Below, one piece after another: positions 32,183-54,196 of a DNA stretch of 64,000 bases. The number at the start of each line of letters is the position of its first letter. Positions within the stretch are counted from its first letter, which is position 1. Both the position numbers and the translations under genes were made by a program. The notes under the pieces were generated by a model. It did no database searches. It saw only the letters and a program-made list of their open reading frames with translations, and was not told where the DNA came from. Source of the DNA: Chondrilla cf. caribensis (taxonomy: Eukaryota; Porifera; Demospongiae; Chondrillida; Chondrillidae); the NCBI GenBank assembly GCA_964020155.1, contig OZ026551.1:2968018-3032017 (forward strand). The letters run 5' to 3'.

Positions 32183-32810
32183 TCCTGAGGTAGTGTTGTT
32201 AGCAAAACCCTTTTTAGTAATAGTTATAGTTATTTAAATGACAACAGAAATTAGAATTTTTAGTTTTAGTTATAGTATGTAGCCAATTTCTAGATTTTAG
32301 TTATAGTTACAGTTTTTGCCTTAAAATGCAACTAATCTAGTTACAGTTATAGTTATAGTTATAGCTACAGTAACGATGTGTGCTTTACATGTACACTCTA
32401 CCATCATTATATGCTCATGCATACACAGTTCCCAAAGCTTCTAGTCTCCTTCAATCTGCATATGAATACACCATTTCCACTCATTGCAAACAATTGCATA
32501 ATACAAACATGGTCTTCTTGTACTCTAGTATAGTCTTGTACAGTATCTATAACATTTGTGGTAGATATTTGATTATAGTTTTAGGTAGGGACATTATTTA
32601 CACTTTCAATTACAGTTATAGTTTAGAATCTTGATACTTTGGCTGGTACGTACCCATAAGTAATACCTGTTAGTTTTTAGATTGGAAAACGTTTGAAGGT
32701 GACTCCCGTTCTTTTTATAGTTATAGTTGTGATTAACTAAAAGGTCCAGAGCATTACTAAAACATATTTTAGTTATAAGTAGGATTAATGAAAACAACAC
32801 TATCCTGAGG
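32183..32810. mobile_element. hAT-like MITE (612 bp) with 8-bp target duplication
   Basis: The element 32191-32802 has terminal inverted repeats TAGTGTTGTT / AACAACACTA and perfect 8-base flanking duplications TCCTGAGG (32183-32190 and 32803-32810). Removing it with one duplication restores the frame AINLLRPSFAIP of the surrounding reverse-transcriptase relic. The interior is a TTATAGTTATAG-rich sequence with no coding capacity. An 8-base duplication is typical of hAT elements. Confidence 0.85.
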
Positions 32811-32817
32811 CCCTCTT

Positions 32818-33110
32818 TTGCCATCCCTAGGCTATTGCATCATGCTACGAATGTGTCCAGCCTTTCTTTCACCTAGCCTACTGTCCTTCAATGATGTTCT
32901 CAGTGCACTCTTTCCCATGTACTTAACATCCACTTTTATTGTTGGAATCACGATGCTATTACCCTCCTGGGACACTCCTTTGCCATCCCTATAGACTAAT
33001 GCATATTCTACAAACGTGTCCACCCTTTCTTTCACCTAGCCTACTGTCCTTCAATGATGTTCTAATGTGCACTCTTTCCCTGGTACTTAACATCCACTTC
33101 CACCATGAAG
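32818..33110. repeat. Local tandem duplication inside LINE relic
   Basis: Two copies of about 145 bases, each with CTTTCTTTCACCTAGCCTAC, then TGTCCTTCAATGATGTTCT and a CACTCTTTCC stretch. They duplicate the RT segment that reads CPPFLSPSLLSFNDVL. Confidence 0.8.
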
Positions 33111-33914
33111 ACCCTACATGGCTACAAGCAACACTCCCTGTAAGTTTAGGGGGTTGGGAATGAGGAGCACTTCTCATCTTGCTCTGTCCGCTTTCCTAGC
33201 TTCCACTGATGGAGCCTCCTCCCTCATCCAACAAATATGTCCTTCACATAGTACTGGCGAACATTTAGAAAGAGTGTCAGCTTTACTCTCCTGGAGAGAA
33301 AGTCTTCAGACTTCCACACCCAAGCCAAACCCTCCATCTTCTCATCTCCAGAAATCTTGGGACAAAGCTAGAGTGCAATCACGATTTGATTCTTTACTCT
33401 CCAACTGCAAAGATGAACAATCAAGGGCACGTCTGCTCGCAGCAAGTTCCAAGGAATCTGGTGCATGGCTACATGCTATGCCGGTGTCATCACTGGGTAA
33501 TTGATGTCAAATGAGACTATTGGAATAGCTGTCTGCTTCTGACTTAGAGCATCAGTGTGTAGTAGTGCTGTCAACCATCTTGGTACACGTGGCCTCAGAT
33601 GTAGTCTTAGTCAGGACCGGCTTTCTCGTTACAATAACCTCAATGAGATAATCCATCGTTCGCTTTCAGCAGCTAAAGTCCCAGCCAGAATAGGACCATC
33701 AAGTATCCTTAGAAGTGATGGAAAATGCCCTAATGGCATGAGAATGACCCTCTGGTCTCATGGACACTCCCTTGTATGGACAATCCCTTGTATGGATGTC
33801 ACATGTGTGGAAGCTCTTTGCACCTCAAACCTACACAGGTCTACTTCTGAGCCAGGAGCAGCAGCAGATTATGCAGGGCCCTATAATGATCAAATATGCC
33901 AACCTTACTCCAAC

Positions 33915-34040
33915 ATGTAATAGCTAAAGTACCTCTGGAGAAGCTGTAGCGGATATACAGACACCTTTGCCAGAGGTGTCAATTAGGCAAAGGTGTCTGT
34001 ATCTGCTACAGCTTCTCCAGAGATACTTTAGTTATTATGT
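33915..34040. repeat. Foldback element (57-bp arms, 14-bp loop)
   Basis: Arms 33915-33971 and 33986-34040 are near-perfect reverse complements (CTCTGGAGAAGCTGTAGC against GCTACAGCTTCTCCAGAG). It lies inside the reverse-transcriptase relic and interrupts its homology, so it is an inserted MITE-like hairpin. Confidence 0.8.
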
Positions 34041-34630
34041 GGTATGTTGCGTGCATGGGCGCAACTTTGATTGAGCAATGATTAGTAGACGTGTGAAAAG
34101 GATATAACTAATTATCCACAATGCAACAACAATGCAACATCGAATGAAGTGTGCGTACATCAGGGAAGTGTGCACACATCACGAATGTGTGCACTGCTTT
34201 TCCTTTGAAGTCGCCCATGGAATATACCACATACCATTTTGTGCCAGTGGGTGTAGAGACTTGTGTAACATTTGGTCCTCAGGTCTTATTACTCTTTAGG
34301 GAGCTCAGTCAACGTTTGAAGAAGACAACTGGAGAACAGTGATCATATCAATTTTTGATACAAAGTGTTTCTGTTGCCATTCAGACAGGTAATGTCATTT
34401 CAGTTTTGGGCACACTAGATCAGCTCAGCGGGACCGGTGAAGACCCTTTTTTCTATAATGAACATTTTCCTTTTTAATTTTTTGTCATTATGGTTATTAT
34501 TGTCATTATTTAGTTTAGCCATTATTATAACATACTATGTATATTATATTTACTGTATGCTGTATATTAATATTATATTTAATGTTATTGCATTAATGTT
34601 TGTTTAATATTTTATTATGTTTATTAATCA

Positions 34631-35080
34631 ATGGATAAGGAAGTGGGGGCAAGGATTGGGATTGCAACTCCAGGAATCGGAGGGATGAATGAAATGGTGT
34701 TGAGGAGGAAAGAACTAAGCAGGAGCACCAAACTAAAGGTAATGAATGCCGCAGTGATGCCTACGCTAATGTATGGGTGCGCGACATGGAGCCTGTCAAA
34801 GCGTCAGCAATCAAAGATACAGGCCATGGCCCCACAAATAAATGTATTGAGGAGGATTGAAGGAGTGAGTAGATTAGATAGGGTTAGGAATGAGGATGTT
34901 AGGAAGAAGCTACAACGGGGAGGTGTTCTGGATATGGTGAAGAGCAGACAGGAGAAATGGAAGAATAAAATGGAGGAGATGAGCCTGGGGAGAACAACCA
35001 AGAAGATTTTTGTAGGAGAGATGGAGGGAAAAAGACCAAGAGGAAGACCTAGATTGAAGTGGACTGACAATTTTGAATAA
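34631..35080 (+). mobile_element. Non-LTR retrotransposon RT C-terminal fragment (copy 2)
   Basis: An open 149-codon stretch with RKELSRSTKLKVMNAAVMPT, LMYGCATWSL, VLRRIEGVSRLDRVRNEDV and KRPRGRPRLKW. This is the typical post-RT region of LINE ORF2. Closely related to 1906-2215, which occupies the same place relative to gene A. Confidence 0.75.
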
Positions 35081-35099
35081 TCATATAGATAGGCATTGT

Positions 35100-35830
35100 A
35101 TGTATTATCCTTACTTACCATTATATAACCTGCTTTGTGCTTTTTATTATAATACTGTACTTAGGGATGACCTCCAGTATTGGAGAATATCCATTGAGGA
35201 ATGATGATGATGATGATATCAATCAATTGTAAAAAATGGTCGGGTATATAATAAGAATAATATATATTTAATATAATTATAATATAATTTTATAATTCTG
35301 TCATGACATTGTTTTGTAGTATGATAATAATGTTATGTTCATATTATAATAATATACAGATGGAACTAAAGCAGTGTCTTCAATCTCCAATATTCATACA
35401 TTTCCCACAGTTTCCCGGTGTTCTCCCTCATATACACATCTCCAGATCCATCTTGGTATTTTTCACTGCCTTCTGGTTCCTCCCTACCCTTTATGTGTGT
35501 ATATTAATATATATGAGAGTTCCTAGTGCAACCCAAACAAGGTTTCCATCTCTTCCTCTATGGATCCACATGTACATGAGTTAAAAATAACACAAATTCT
35601 CAATTTGGTACATTCTTGGAAAATCCAATCGTATTGCATAGCTCACAATCTTCCAGTCTCCATTCTTTGGACATATGACATTGCCTCTTTTTGTAGTCAA
35701 TATTCTATCTCCTTCAACCGTTTTGCAGGAATGGGCTGAGTCCATACAACTGCTTTTAATTGGCATTTTTTCTCCCCTTTGCCAAGGCATCCCCTGCTGA
35801 GAAGTACAGAGTTGGTATGGCTTTTAACAT
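35100..35830. other. Intergenic DNA, no gene recognised
   Basis: Contains a 93-codon plus-strand frame (35303-35584) and a 69-codon minus-strand frame (35581-35790). Neither shows a domain or splice context that I can recognise. Confidence 0.4.
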
Positions 35831-36180
35831 AATATAGTAGTAGAGCTTGAGATGTAATATATAAAGGGGCAAAGTGTCCAGGTTATAATAATATTATTGG
35901 CCTCCAGTACCAAGTATGTCCACTCCTCCATGGAAGTAACTACATCAGGATATGCTTTCCATCTGCCTACAGAAGATCTAGACTCAATGGCAATTGGGAT
36001 GGAACCTTGACAGATTTTAATAATCCGTGTATGATGTCATTCAAAGCAGGATGGCAAAATATTGACATCCTGACAACTGAATCCATTGGTACATCAACCT
36101 TGAAACTGCAGTGATGGCATGTGTTGGGTCTGTACAAAGGAGCATCCAGGTGCAGATCAACTGCTATCCTGATATTTCCT
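35830..36180 (-). mobile_element. Decayed LINE RT fragment (minus strand, copy 2)
   Basis: Same relic as 2302-2640, in the duplicated block in front of gene B, with small indels. Confidence 0.5.
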
Positions 36181-37189
36181 TAGCTCATGTACAGACTCAG
36201 CCCTTTATTGGAGGGCATCCAACCATACTCCAGACTCTCTGCCTGAAGATGTGAGTTAGCAAATATTGGCTCTGGAGTTAGGTGCAGTCTCCAGAGTGTT
36301 AGCAACATAATATGAAGTTTAGCTAAAATTATCTAACTTAGTATTTGTGATATCAATGATATAGTGTATAAAGGCATTTCACAGTATTAGACTGATTTAT
36401 TGTGACATTTCATATGTGATTATCATACTAATAAATAGGTATAATATACATAACCATGCAATATCATTGTATCCTAAATATTCCTCTTGCATATATTTAC
36501 ACGTGTGGACATGTGTCAGCCTTATGTAATTTGTTGTTCAGTGAGTGAAGGTGTTAATAGCATTATAGCCATAGAGCATTCATACTTTCCATTAACGTTT
36601 ACCACTTAGTCTTTGTACTTCACAACAATCTTGTAAAAGGCAGTGAACTGACTTGAAAGCTATTCAAATTATACAGAAAAGTTTTGCAAGTTGACAATGC
36701 AGCATTTATGCCCTATTCACTACAAGTGAATAAGTGTCACTAAGGACTTCTATACTCATTGAAAATACGAGAATAACAACGAAAGTAAACAATTCAGCGA
36801 GGTAAACGTGCTAACTTTGTGTATTTGTAATTTTTACTCTTAGGGTCATACAGACAGTACACTGTATTTAGACATTCTAACCTACAAATCTTAAGACATG
36901 CTATAATTGTGCTATGTAGAGTTGTATAACAACATTTTGTAGAGCTGGTTCTTGCTAAATATCTATGTACTAACTAGATCCGTTATCACATCATAGATAA
37001 GTACTTCAAAAAGCAACATGATATGACAGTTTTTGTTCAGTAGGTTCCATTGCAGTTTAATAACGTAATGGGATAATCATGGCAAAGTGCACAATAAGAG
37101 GCTGATTCAAGTTAAATTCTGAAACATTGGGCATTATTGGCATTTGTTCCAGGGTAGGATACGAAAGCAGCGTATCGGACCATAGATCG

Positions 37190-37411
37190 GACGTTCGCGA
37201 TTGCGTCATGATGCTCCGTAACGATTTACTGTATAAAAAACCACCGAGCTGTGCATACGTCACAAGCCATGTGGGGCGAACCGCCCTGTCGAAAGTCTAC
37301 GGGATTCAATATGGAATCCGATGAGAAATCTCAAAGTATAGCAGTATAAAAGCATGTCTCCTTTCCACTCGTTGCAGTTGTTCGGAATAAGGTACGATTT
37401 ACCACAGTGGG
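37190..37411 (+). promoter_or_regulatory. Gene B core promoter and proximal sites
   Basis: A TATAAAA box lies at 37345-37351, about 60 bases before ATG, with GATTGCGTCA near 37198-37207 as in gene A. The CRE of gene A is here TACGTCA (37256-37262), a half site. A 9-base insertion near 37180 also separates the two promoters. Confidence 0.6.
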
Positions 37412-48455
<11,044 letters not shown>

Positions 48456-50454
48456 TCACCATCTTCAGTAGTGTGCAATATGTGTGTATTTATCATAACA
48501 AATTCAATGATTCGCATTTGTTCGCATATTATATGCCTCACATACACAATACAAGTGTGAAATATTATAATAATTTTGGATACTTCACAATCCTTGATTA
48601 ACACATAGCACATATTTACACTTGACACTGCCCCGAGCTTGCATGTGTGTAATTAAGATCATTATTTTTGTCTACTAAACAATTTAAATTCCATAAAATA
48701 ATCCACATGGCATTCCTCCATGAGATTGATGGACCAATGAAAACGGGTGCTGCATGCAGCTATAGATATGAGGTGATATAACATGGATCTCTAGCAGTGA
48801 CTTTATATCATTACTTAACATAAGGATGCCCAGGCGATTTATCTGGTAATAGCAGTACAATAATATACTGTATACATAATATAGTAAGCATTATAAATAT
48901 ACATGTATGTATGTTACATATATACCATAATTGTAGAACTGCTGATACAATAGTAATTCTAATTGGCATACATAGGACATTATCTCATGAGCAAATCCCA
49001 TTGCACAGTTGAATATCATAGCATAAACCTTAATTATTATTAATAAGGCAACAAGTGCAATATGCATGAAGTGTATATACATGTTTTTATTTCTCTTTTA
49101 ATACTTTGTACTGTAGGTATCTGCCAAGTGATGTACTATAGAAGCATGATATCATATCATAATGACTAATTTTATCACAATAATAACTATTAATTAGTAT
49201 AACTAAGCTATATATTATTTAATTGTATTCTGTTGATTTCATCATTGCTCCTGCAGCCAGATTTTAGGAACTACTGTTCTTGCCTCCCAACTACAACACA
49301 TAGTAGCATACACACAACATACCTGGTCGAATGGCCCAGCAAATACATCTTCACTGGTATGCAATTTGTATATTATTTTGCATAAATTAGTCTTTGATTC
49401 ACAGGTTTCGAAACTTATACATCGCACCAATCAATTCTCCATCATCTAGCTCTCTGTTATGTCCGTATATGTGGTAATTCAAGCATCTGTCTATTATACA
49501 TTGTATCTATATACCTCAAATTAACCGCATGATCATTAAATACAATATGAATACTTACGTATTAATAATAATATTATTATTACAATAATCCTGATTAGTA
49601 CATGTTTCTGGTTAACACTTGACACACTTCCTAGCCTGTGTGGTCCTTGTCAACAAGGATATGGATAGCAAGGGGATTGGATATTACAGCAATATGTTTG
49701 CTATACTGAACAAGTTTCATTTAATAATTATCTACATAATGTTACTCAATAAAATTGGAGGACCAGTTGTATAAAGTCAACAGAGCTAGCATTGCTTACA
49801 GCATATGAAAGATGCTGCAAGTGGCACAAGAATTGTTTCAACATAAATTTCTAGTTGTGTAATAACATTATTTTATGTATAGCTGATTTGTGCAAAATAT
49901 CTACATATTAACTGAATATGTTAGTACAATATTATTATATTAATTTATCACTATTAAGAAAGATTATGCCAAGTATGTTTTATTGTATATATAAATAATC
50001 CCAGAAAGTACAATATGAAAATGAATTCAAGGTTACATGTATTGCTTGTATTGTACTGTTTCAATGGACCAGGCTTGAACAACCTGATGGTATGAGTACG
50101 ATCAGCATGCGTATGCCAATAATTTGTACAGTGTAGAACATTGGTGTACAGATTGGCTATCCTAGCTATTTACATTATAATCTCAAATACGTTTTGGTTG
50201 TTGTTCTTAAATGAGGGCAATCAGGCAGTTGAACTCACTTGCATATGCATTGGATTTGTCCAGGCACTTATGCAACCTCATAAATTACAGTGTCTGTTGA
50301 GAAGGGGAAGAAAGAAATATAGTCCTTTTTATACCACTCCCATCAGTTTGTCCCTGTGAGATTGGAAACCTTTGATGTCCTTGGCCATGAAGCTCCAGTG
50401 TTGCTGGCTAATCAGGTTGGCAGCTGGTGTTAAAATGTCCTAATTCATATAATG

Positions 50455-50497
<43 letters not shown>

Positions 50498-50500
50498 TAT
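50455..50500. repeat. (TA)n microsatellite
   Basis: TA dinucleotide run with one C interruption. Confidence 0.9.
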
Positions 50501-51088
50501 TTTATTATTACAATGTTATGGATACATAATAACATAAATACAATAACATGGGATTATAAGCAGTCAAATGCATGGAAGCTAGTGCTTAGTTCGAGAAGTC
50601 TAAAATGGCACTTGCATGTCAGTGGATCTTATCATAACTAATATATGTATACTCCTTTCCAATTTATGCATTGAAAATGTACTACTTAATTTCGCATGTT
50701 TTACCTATAGTCCTGTGAGCAGACTCATGTAAGCAAGTCCACTCAGCAAGTCCATGCACAAAAGGACACAAATGCTTATTGTCTTACTTACTGGAATCTG
50801 CAAACTATGGAACTGCTGCACGTGATGTCACAACTCACCCTACTTAACTATCACATGGCTAAAATTATGGTGGCGAATTGTAATTCCAGCTACAGCAAGT
50901 GTTTTTTTTCCTTTAATATAATATGTCAAGAGTAAGAATGATACATCACGAAAGTGTGCCACATTAATGGAAAGTATTCTTACACCGTTTAGAGCAATTT
51001 TTCACCACATAATACTGAAATTCCAGATTATTAGTCTGCACATTGATGATGGTGTATAAGGCACTTTCATTACCGGCATTGGACATGT

Positions 51089-51150
51089 TTGGTAGGCCTT
51101 GCAGAAACCTGTTCACATATTGCCGCCATATATTATACATTACTGGTTAA
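51089..51150 (+). mobile_element. Possible SWIM zinc-finger relic
   Basis: Reads VGLAETCSHIAAIYYTL, like the second half of a SWIM motif (GLGE-C-H-AA) found in many transposon-linked YqaJ or MULE proteins. The first Cys pair could not be placed. Weak call. Confidence 0.25.
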
Positions 51151-51619
51151 AGGCCACAGTCCACATATATTCCGGCACAATCATGGAAGTCGCTCTCCCC
51201 GACACATCATGCAGCAGTGGAGACATCAAATCAGCAAAAAGAATGAACACTTAGCTATGCACCCTACAATGTAATGTCATGCAGTAATTACATGCACGCC
51301 TGTACATATGTAATAACAGGAAATTAGTTAAGTTATTAATGTTAGTAAAGTGTTGTGTCATGTAATAATACTAAGTAAATTACAATGCATTACACAATTG
51401 CATTAATCTAGTGTAGTCAACTGAAACATATATATTTACCTCATTTTGCCAGCAGTGGTGTACGAATATATAAGGCAATATGTCCAAATACTGATAATTA
51501 TGAGCAACTAAATTTATAATACAGATACAGATTACTTTGAAATATATAGATAATATGTTGGTGGTTGTAAACACCATTCAAAAGGCAGTAAATGCATGTA
51601 TGAGAAATATTGCCATTAT

Positions 51620-51820
51620 AGAACAACTCGGTACTCTAGTAGATGTGGACATTGCTAATAGTCAGTTGTTAGTCATATGCATCAGACTCACCACCAATTA
51701 AGGAAATCACAGAATATGATTTAACCCTAAGGATCATTCTGAGTTCAAGTACCAATAATAAACAGATATTGTAATATCAGCACAGATACAGATACAGGAC
51801 CCTGCTACTTGCTTAATATC
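51620..51820 (+). pseudogene. Ghost-exon-like conserved segment (copy 3)
   Basis: GAACAACTCGGTACTCTAGT then GATGTGGACATTGCTAATAG and later GACCCTGCTACTTG parallel 38771-39010. Indels break the frame. It lies just upstream of the FN3 exon 52599 of the decayed phosphatase gene, an analogous position to the other copies (ahead of the first FN3 exon). Confidence 0.4.
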
Positions 51821-51932
51821 ACAATTAATATATCACAATTGGTTGTGAGTCTTTAAAGCATGTGCATTATCGGAAATCATGAACCAAATTGGAAAATGAG
51901 GAATTTTAATATATATATATCAATTATATTAA

Positions 51933-52285
51933 AAGCATAATAAAAACATTTAACAATGAAAAAGGATGTAGGGATGATAAGCAAAAAAGGGAAGGAACAA
52001 GGTAGGGATGAACGGAATGAGAACACCATCGGAGTGAGCAGCACGTCGGAATGAGAAGACTGTCGGAATCTAATCCCTATATCAACAGCTGCAGACTATA
52101 CTGTGTATTGCACAAGCAATAACTGCTGTTGACATAGGGATTGTTAGATTCCGACAGTCTTCTCATTCCGACGTGCTGCTCACTCCGACGGTGTTCTCAT
52201 TCCGTTCATCCCTACCTTGTTCTTTCCCTTCTTTTGCTTGTCATCCCTACATCCTTTTTCATTGTTAAATGTTTTTATTATGCTT
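51933..52285. repeat. Foldback element with about 155-bp arms
   Basis: The left arm (about 51933-52092) and right arm (about 52120-52285) are near-perfect reverse complements around a roughly 28-base loop. They include GTCGGAATGAGAAGACTGTC against GACAGTCTTCTCATTCCGAC. No coding capacity. Hairpin MITE or foldback transposon. Confidence 0.85.
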
Positions 52286-52342
52286 GTTTGCATTCTTTTT
52301 TAGCCTCAGGCATGTGATAAAAATTAATAATAATTTGGAAAA

Positions 52343-52428
52343 AAATCGTCCTCTCGGCGATTCAAACCGGCCAAACACGCTATAAAACCTGTAATCTGCT
52401 CACTGAGCCATCGTGACTCAGTGTTATG
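52343..52428 (-). repeat. tRNA-derived SINE (minus strand)
   Basis: On the minus strand: A-box-like TGGCTCAGTGAGC (52410-52398) and B-box-like GGTTTGAATCG (52368-52358), spaced like tRNA promoters. The acceptor stem is not intact. Confidence 0.55.
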
Positions 52429-52598
52429 AAGTAAGCGAATGTTCTTAATTGAACAAGATGGCTTATTACTATGAGACAGTCACCGAGTAGTGCCGGAAAT
52501 GCCGTAGTCGCCATATGTAGTACAATCGTAACAAGAGTAGGAAAGGGCACTCCGCGCTAAAATAATTAAGATCACTCGTTTTAAAATTAGCACCATAG

Positions 52599-52877
52599 CT
52601 CCAGCAGATACTTCCGGGGATTTTGTACTAGAAGTGTTATCATCAACCTTCATCAGAGTGACATGGACCCCTCCTCCCAATGCTGAACGTCTACCTCTCA
52701 CCTATCATGTGGGCTACTTCTCAGAGTTTACTACTGTGATGTCTACATCAACCATAGAACTGTCCCTGATCCTCACTGGTCTACATCCATTTGATGAGTA
52801 TACAGTAACTGTTGAGGCAGAGAATAATGGAGGAAGAGGAGGACCTGTTGTGAGGAAGAATACTACTTTGAGTGCTG
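52599..52877 (+). CDS. FN3 exon of the downstream phosphatase locus
   Basis: Open phase 1-1 exon after an ATAG acceptor: FIRVTWTPPPNAERLPLTYH and EYTVTVEAENNGGRGGPVV. Paralogue of gene B exon 10. Its phase allows splicing from any gene B FN3 exon. Confidence 0.6.
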
Positions 52878-53570
52878 GTATATAGTGTAGTAGTATGTAT
52901 TAACTGATGTTGCCATTGATGTTTTCATTTGTGACAGGTTCAATCAACCTTTATGTATTATGAATTGGGACCATGTGTTGAGTAGAATATCATTTAATAA
53001 ATGTTCGGTCAGGAGAGAAATAGTTAGGTCAATTGTCTTATATTTATTAATACCCAATTACTGGTTATTATCCATTATAACAGCCAATGAAAGCAGCAAT
53101 CATAGGAACATTACTTATAATAGATAAACCATGGGACTTTTATGGTGTGTTATTACTTGACAAGTAATTCAGGTTAAAAGGATAAAGATTGGGTTGTTAT
53201 CAAATCCCACACATACACACAAGTGACTTGGGTAACTCTGTCGGGTTTAAAACATAGGTTAGAGTTAAGGGTGAAGATGTTAGATGCAGCGAAGCATTTG
53301 AGCTTTAAGCCTAACCCAATTCTCATTGTTTTGAGATCAGCCATTGTGTTTTATGCAATACGAATTTTAAGATAATTTCAATCTCATGGTTGTACGTAAG
53401 GGGCACATACGTACATGCTGAAACGGTATAGAGGAATACATGCTGAAACAGTACAGAGAAGTACATGTGAAAATATGGTACAGTGCATGGAAATGGTAAT
53501 GATAATAATGTTTGTTGGTAAAAATTTTTCCGAGAATTGCTCAAGTTATTAGCAGTTGTCAGTTATTGTC

Positions 53571-53612
53571 AGTTAGCCCTCACCATTGAATGGTAAGGGC
53601 TAACTGATAACT
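53571..53612. repeat. Small hairpin
   Basis: CAGTTAGCCCTCACCATT and AATGGTAAGGGCTAACTG form a stem with a 2-base loop. Probably a minor foldback. Confidence 0.7.
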
Positions 53613-53772
53613 ACAAACCGGTAATCAAACACATAATGCATAGTAATGATTATCATGAGACACCCACCCACCCCAATCCATCAGAGAATTTTTCGCCCGT
53701 ATAATTGTAGTTTGGGAGATGCTAAAACCTCAAGCATTCATTTGTTTCAGCTGAGAGGCCATAGTTTCGTTG

Positions 53773-53976
53773 TCAGCTTACTTTTTGCTCTTCAATTACT
53801 CTGAGCATTTCAGGAGTCAGTTTGAAACATTCCCCACTTCCAGACAGACGATACATTGTTGAATATTTCTTGTATTCCACCATTATAGCCAATGCTGTCT
53901 TTTTCGGGATTTTATAACTTTCTTTGACCATAAGCTTGGAAAGCTTTCCATGGGACACTCTTCTCTCATGGTACAA
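53773..53976 (-). mobile_element. Tc1/mariner-like helix-turn-helix fragment
   Basis: The minus-strand frame reads KTALAIMVEYKKYSTMYRLS and GECFKLTPEMLRVIEEQ. This is like the paired N-terminal DNA-binding region of Tc1-type transposases (RxxGSG...KLTP pattern). No catalytic part found. Confidence 0.4.
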
Positions 53977-54196
53977 CTGTATGATATGCCATTTATAGTA
54001 AGTTTATAATACATTCTCGACTCCAAACACAATCACTAAATATCAAGTACCTAGTAAGTAATACCTGTTGGCATTACTTAATGGTTATTTGTTAATAGTT
54101 AACAGTTATTGGAACTCTTTTCTCTAGTGTTAAACAACAATAAACACTAAGCAATGCAATACCTCTAAAGTTGTCACATTCATCATATGACCCTCT

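Larger units (their letters stand above)
31620..34440 (+). mobile_element. Decayed LINE-type reverse-transcriptase element
   Basis: RT core pieces are visible: NAFNSIRRDKMLFIPDLFPH, AEGGQQGDP and VFYLDDGTIGG, the last being the YxDD box (about 31863-31895). Then come AINLLRPSFAIPRLLH (split by a MITE), LGMRSTSHLALSAFLAS, NNLNEIIHRSLSAAKV and, near 34310, RELSQRLKKTTGEQ. Many stops and shifts make it inactive. The same family leaves pieces at 751-918, 2302-2640, 35830-36180 and 63690-64000. Confidence 0.7.
48456..51932. other. Gene B 3' flank, duplicated and with insertions
   Basis: 48510-50060 and 51430-51520 match 28330-30240 in order. Between about 50070 and 51430 is an insertion not present after gene A. 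It holds a hydrophobic 72-codon frame (50141-50359), a (TA)n tract (50455-50500) and a possible SWIM-like relic (51089-51150). No intact gene recognised. Confidence 0.5.

Noticed and set aside
50141..50359. Hydrophobic 72-codon ORF after gene B
   Set aside because: No splice sites, homologue or domain that I can recognise. It lies in an insertion absent after gene A.
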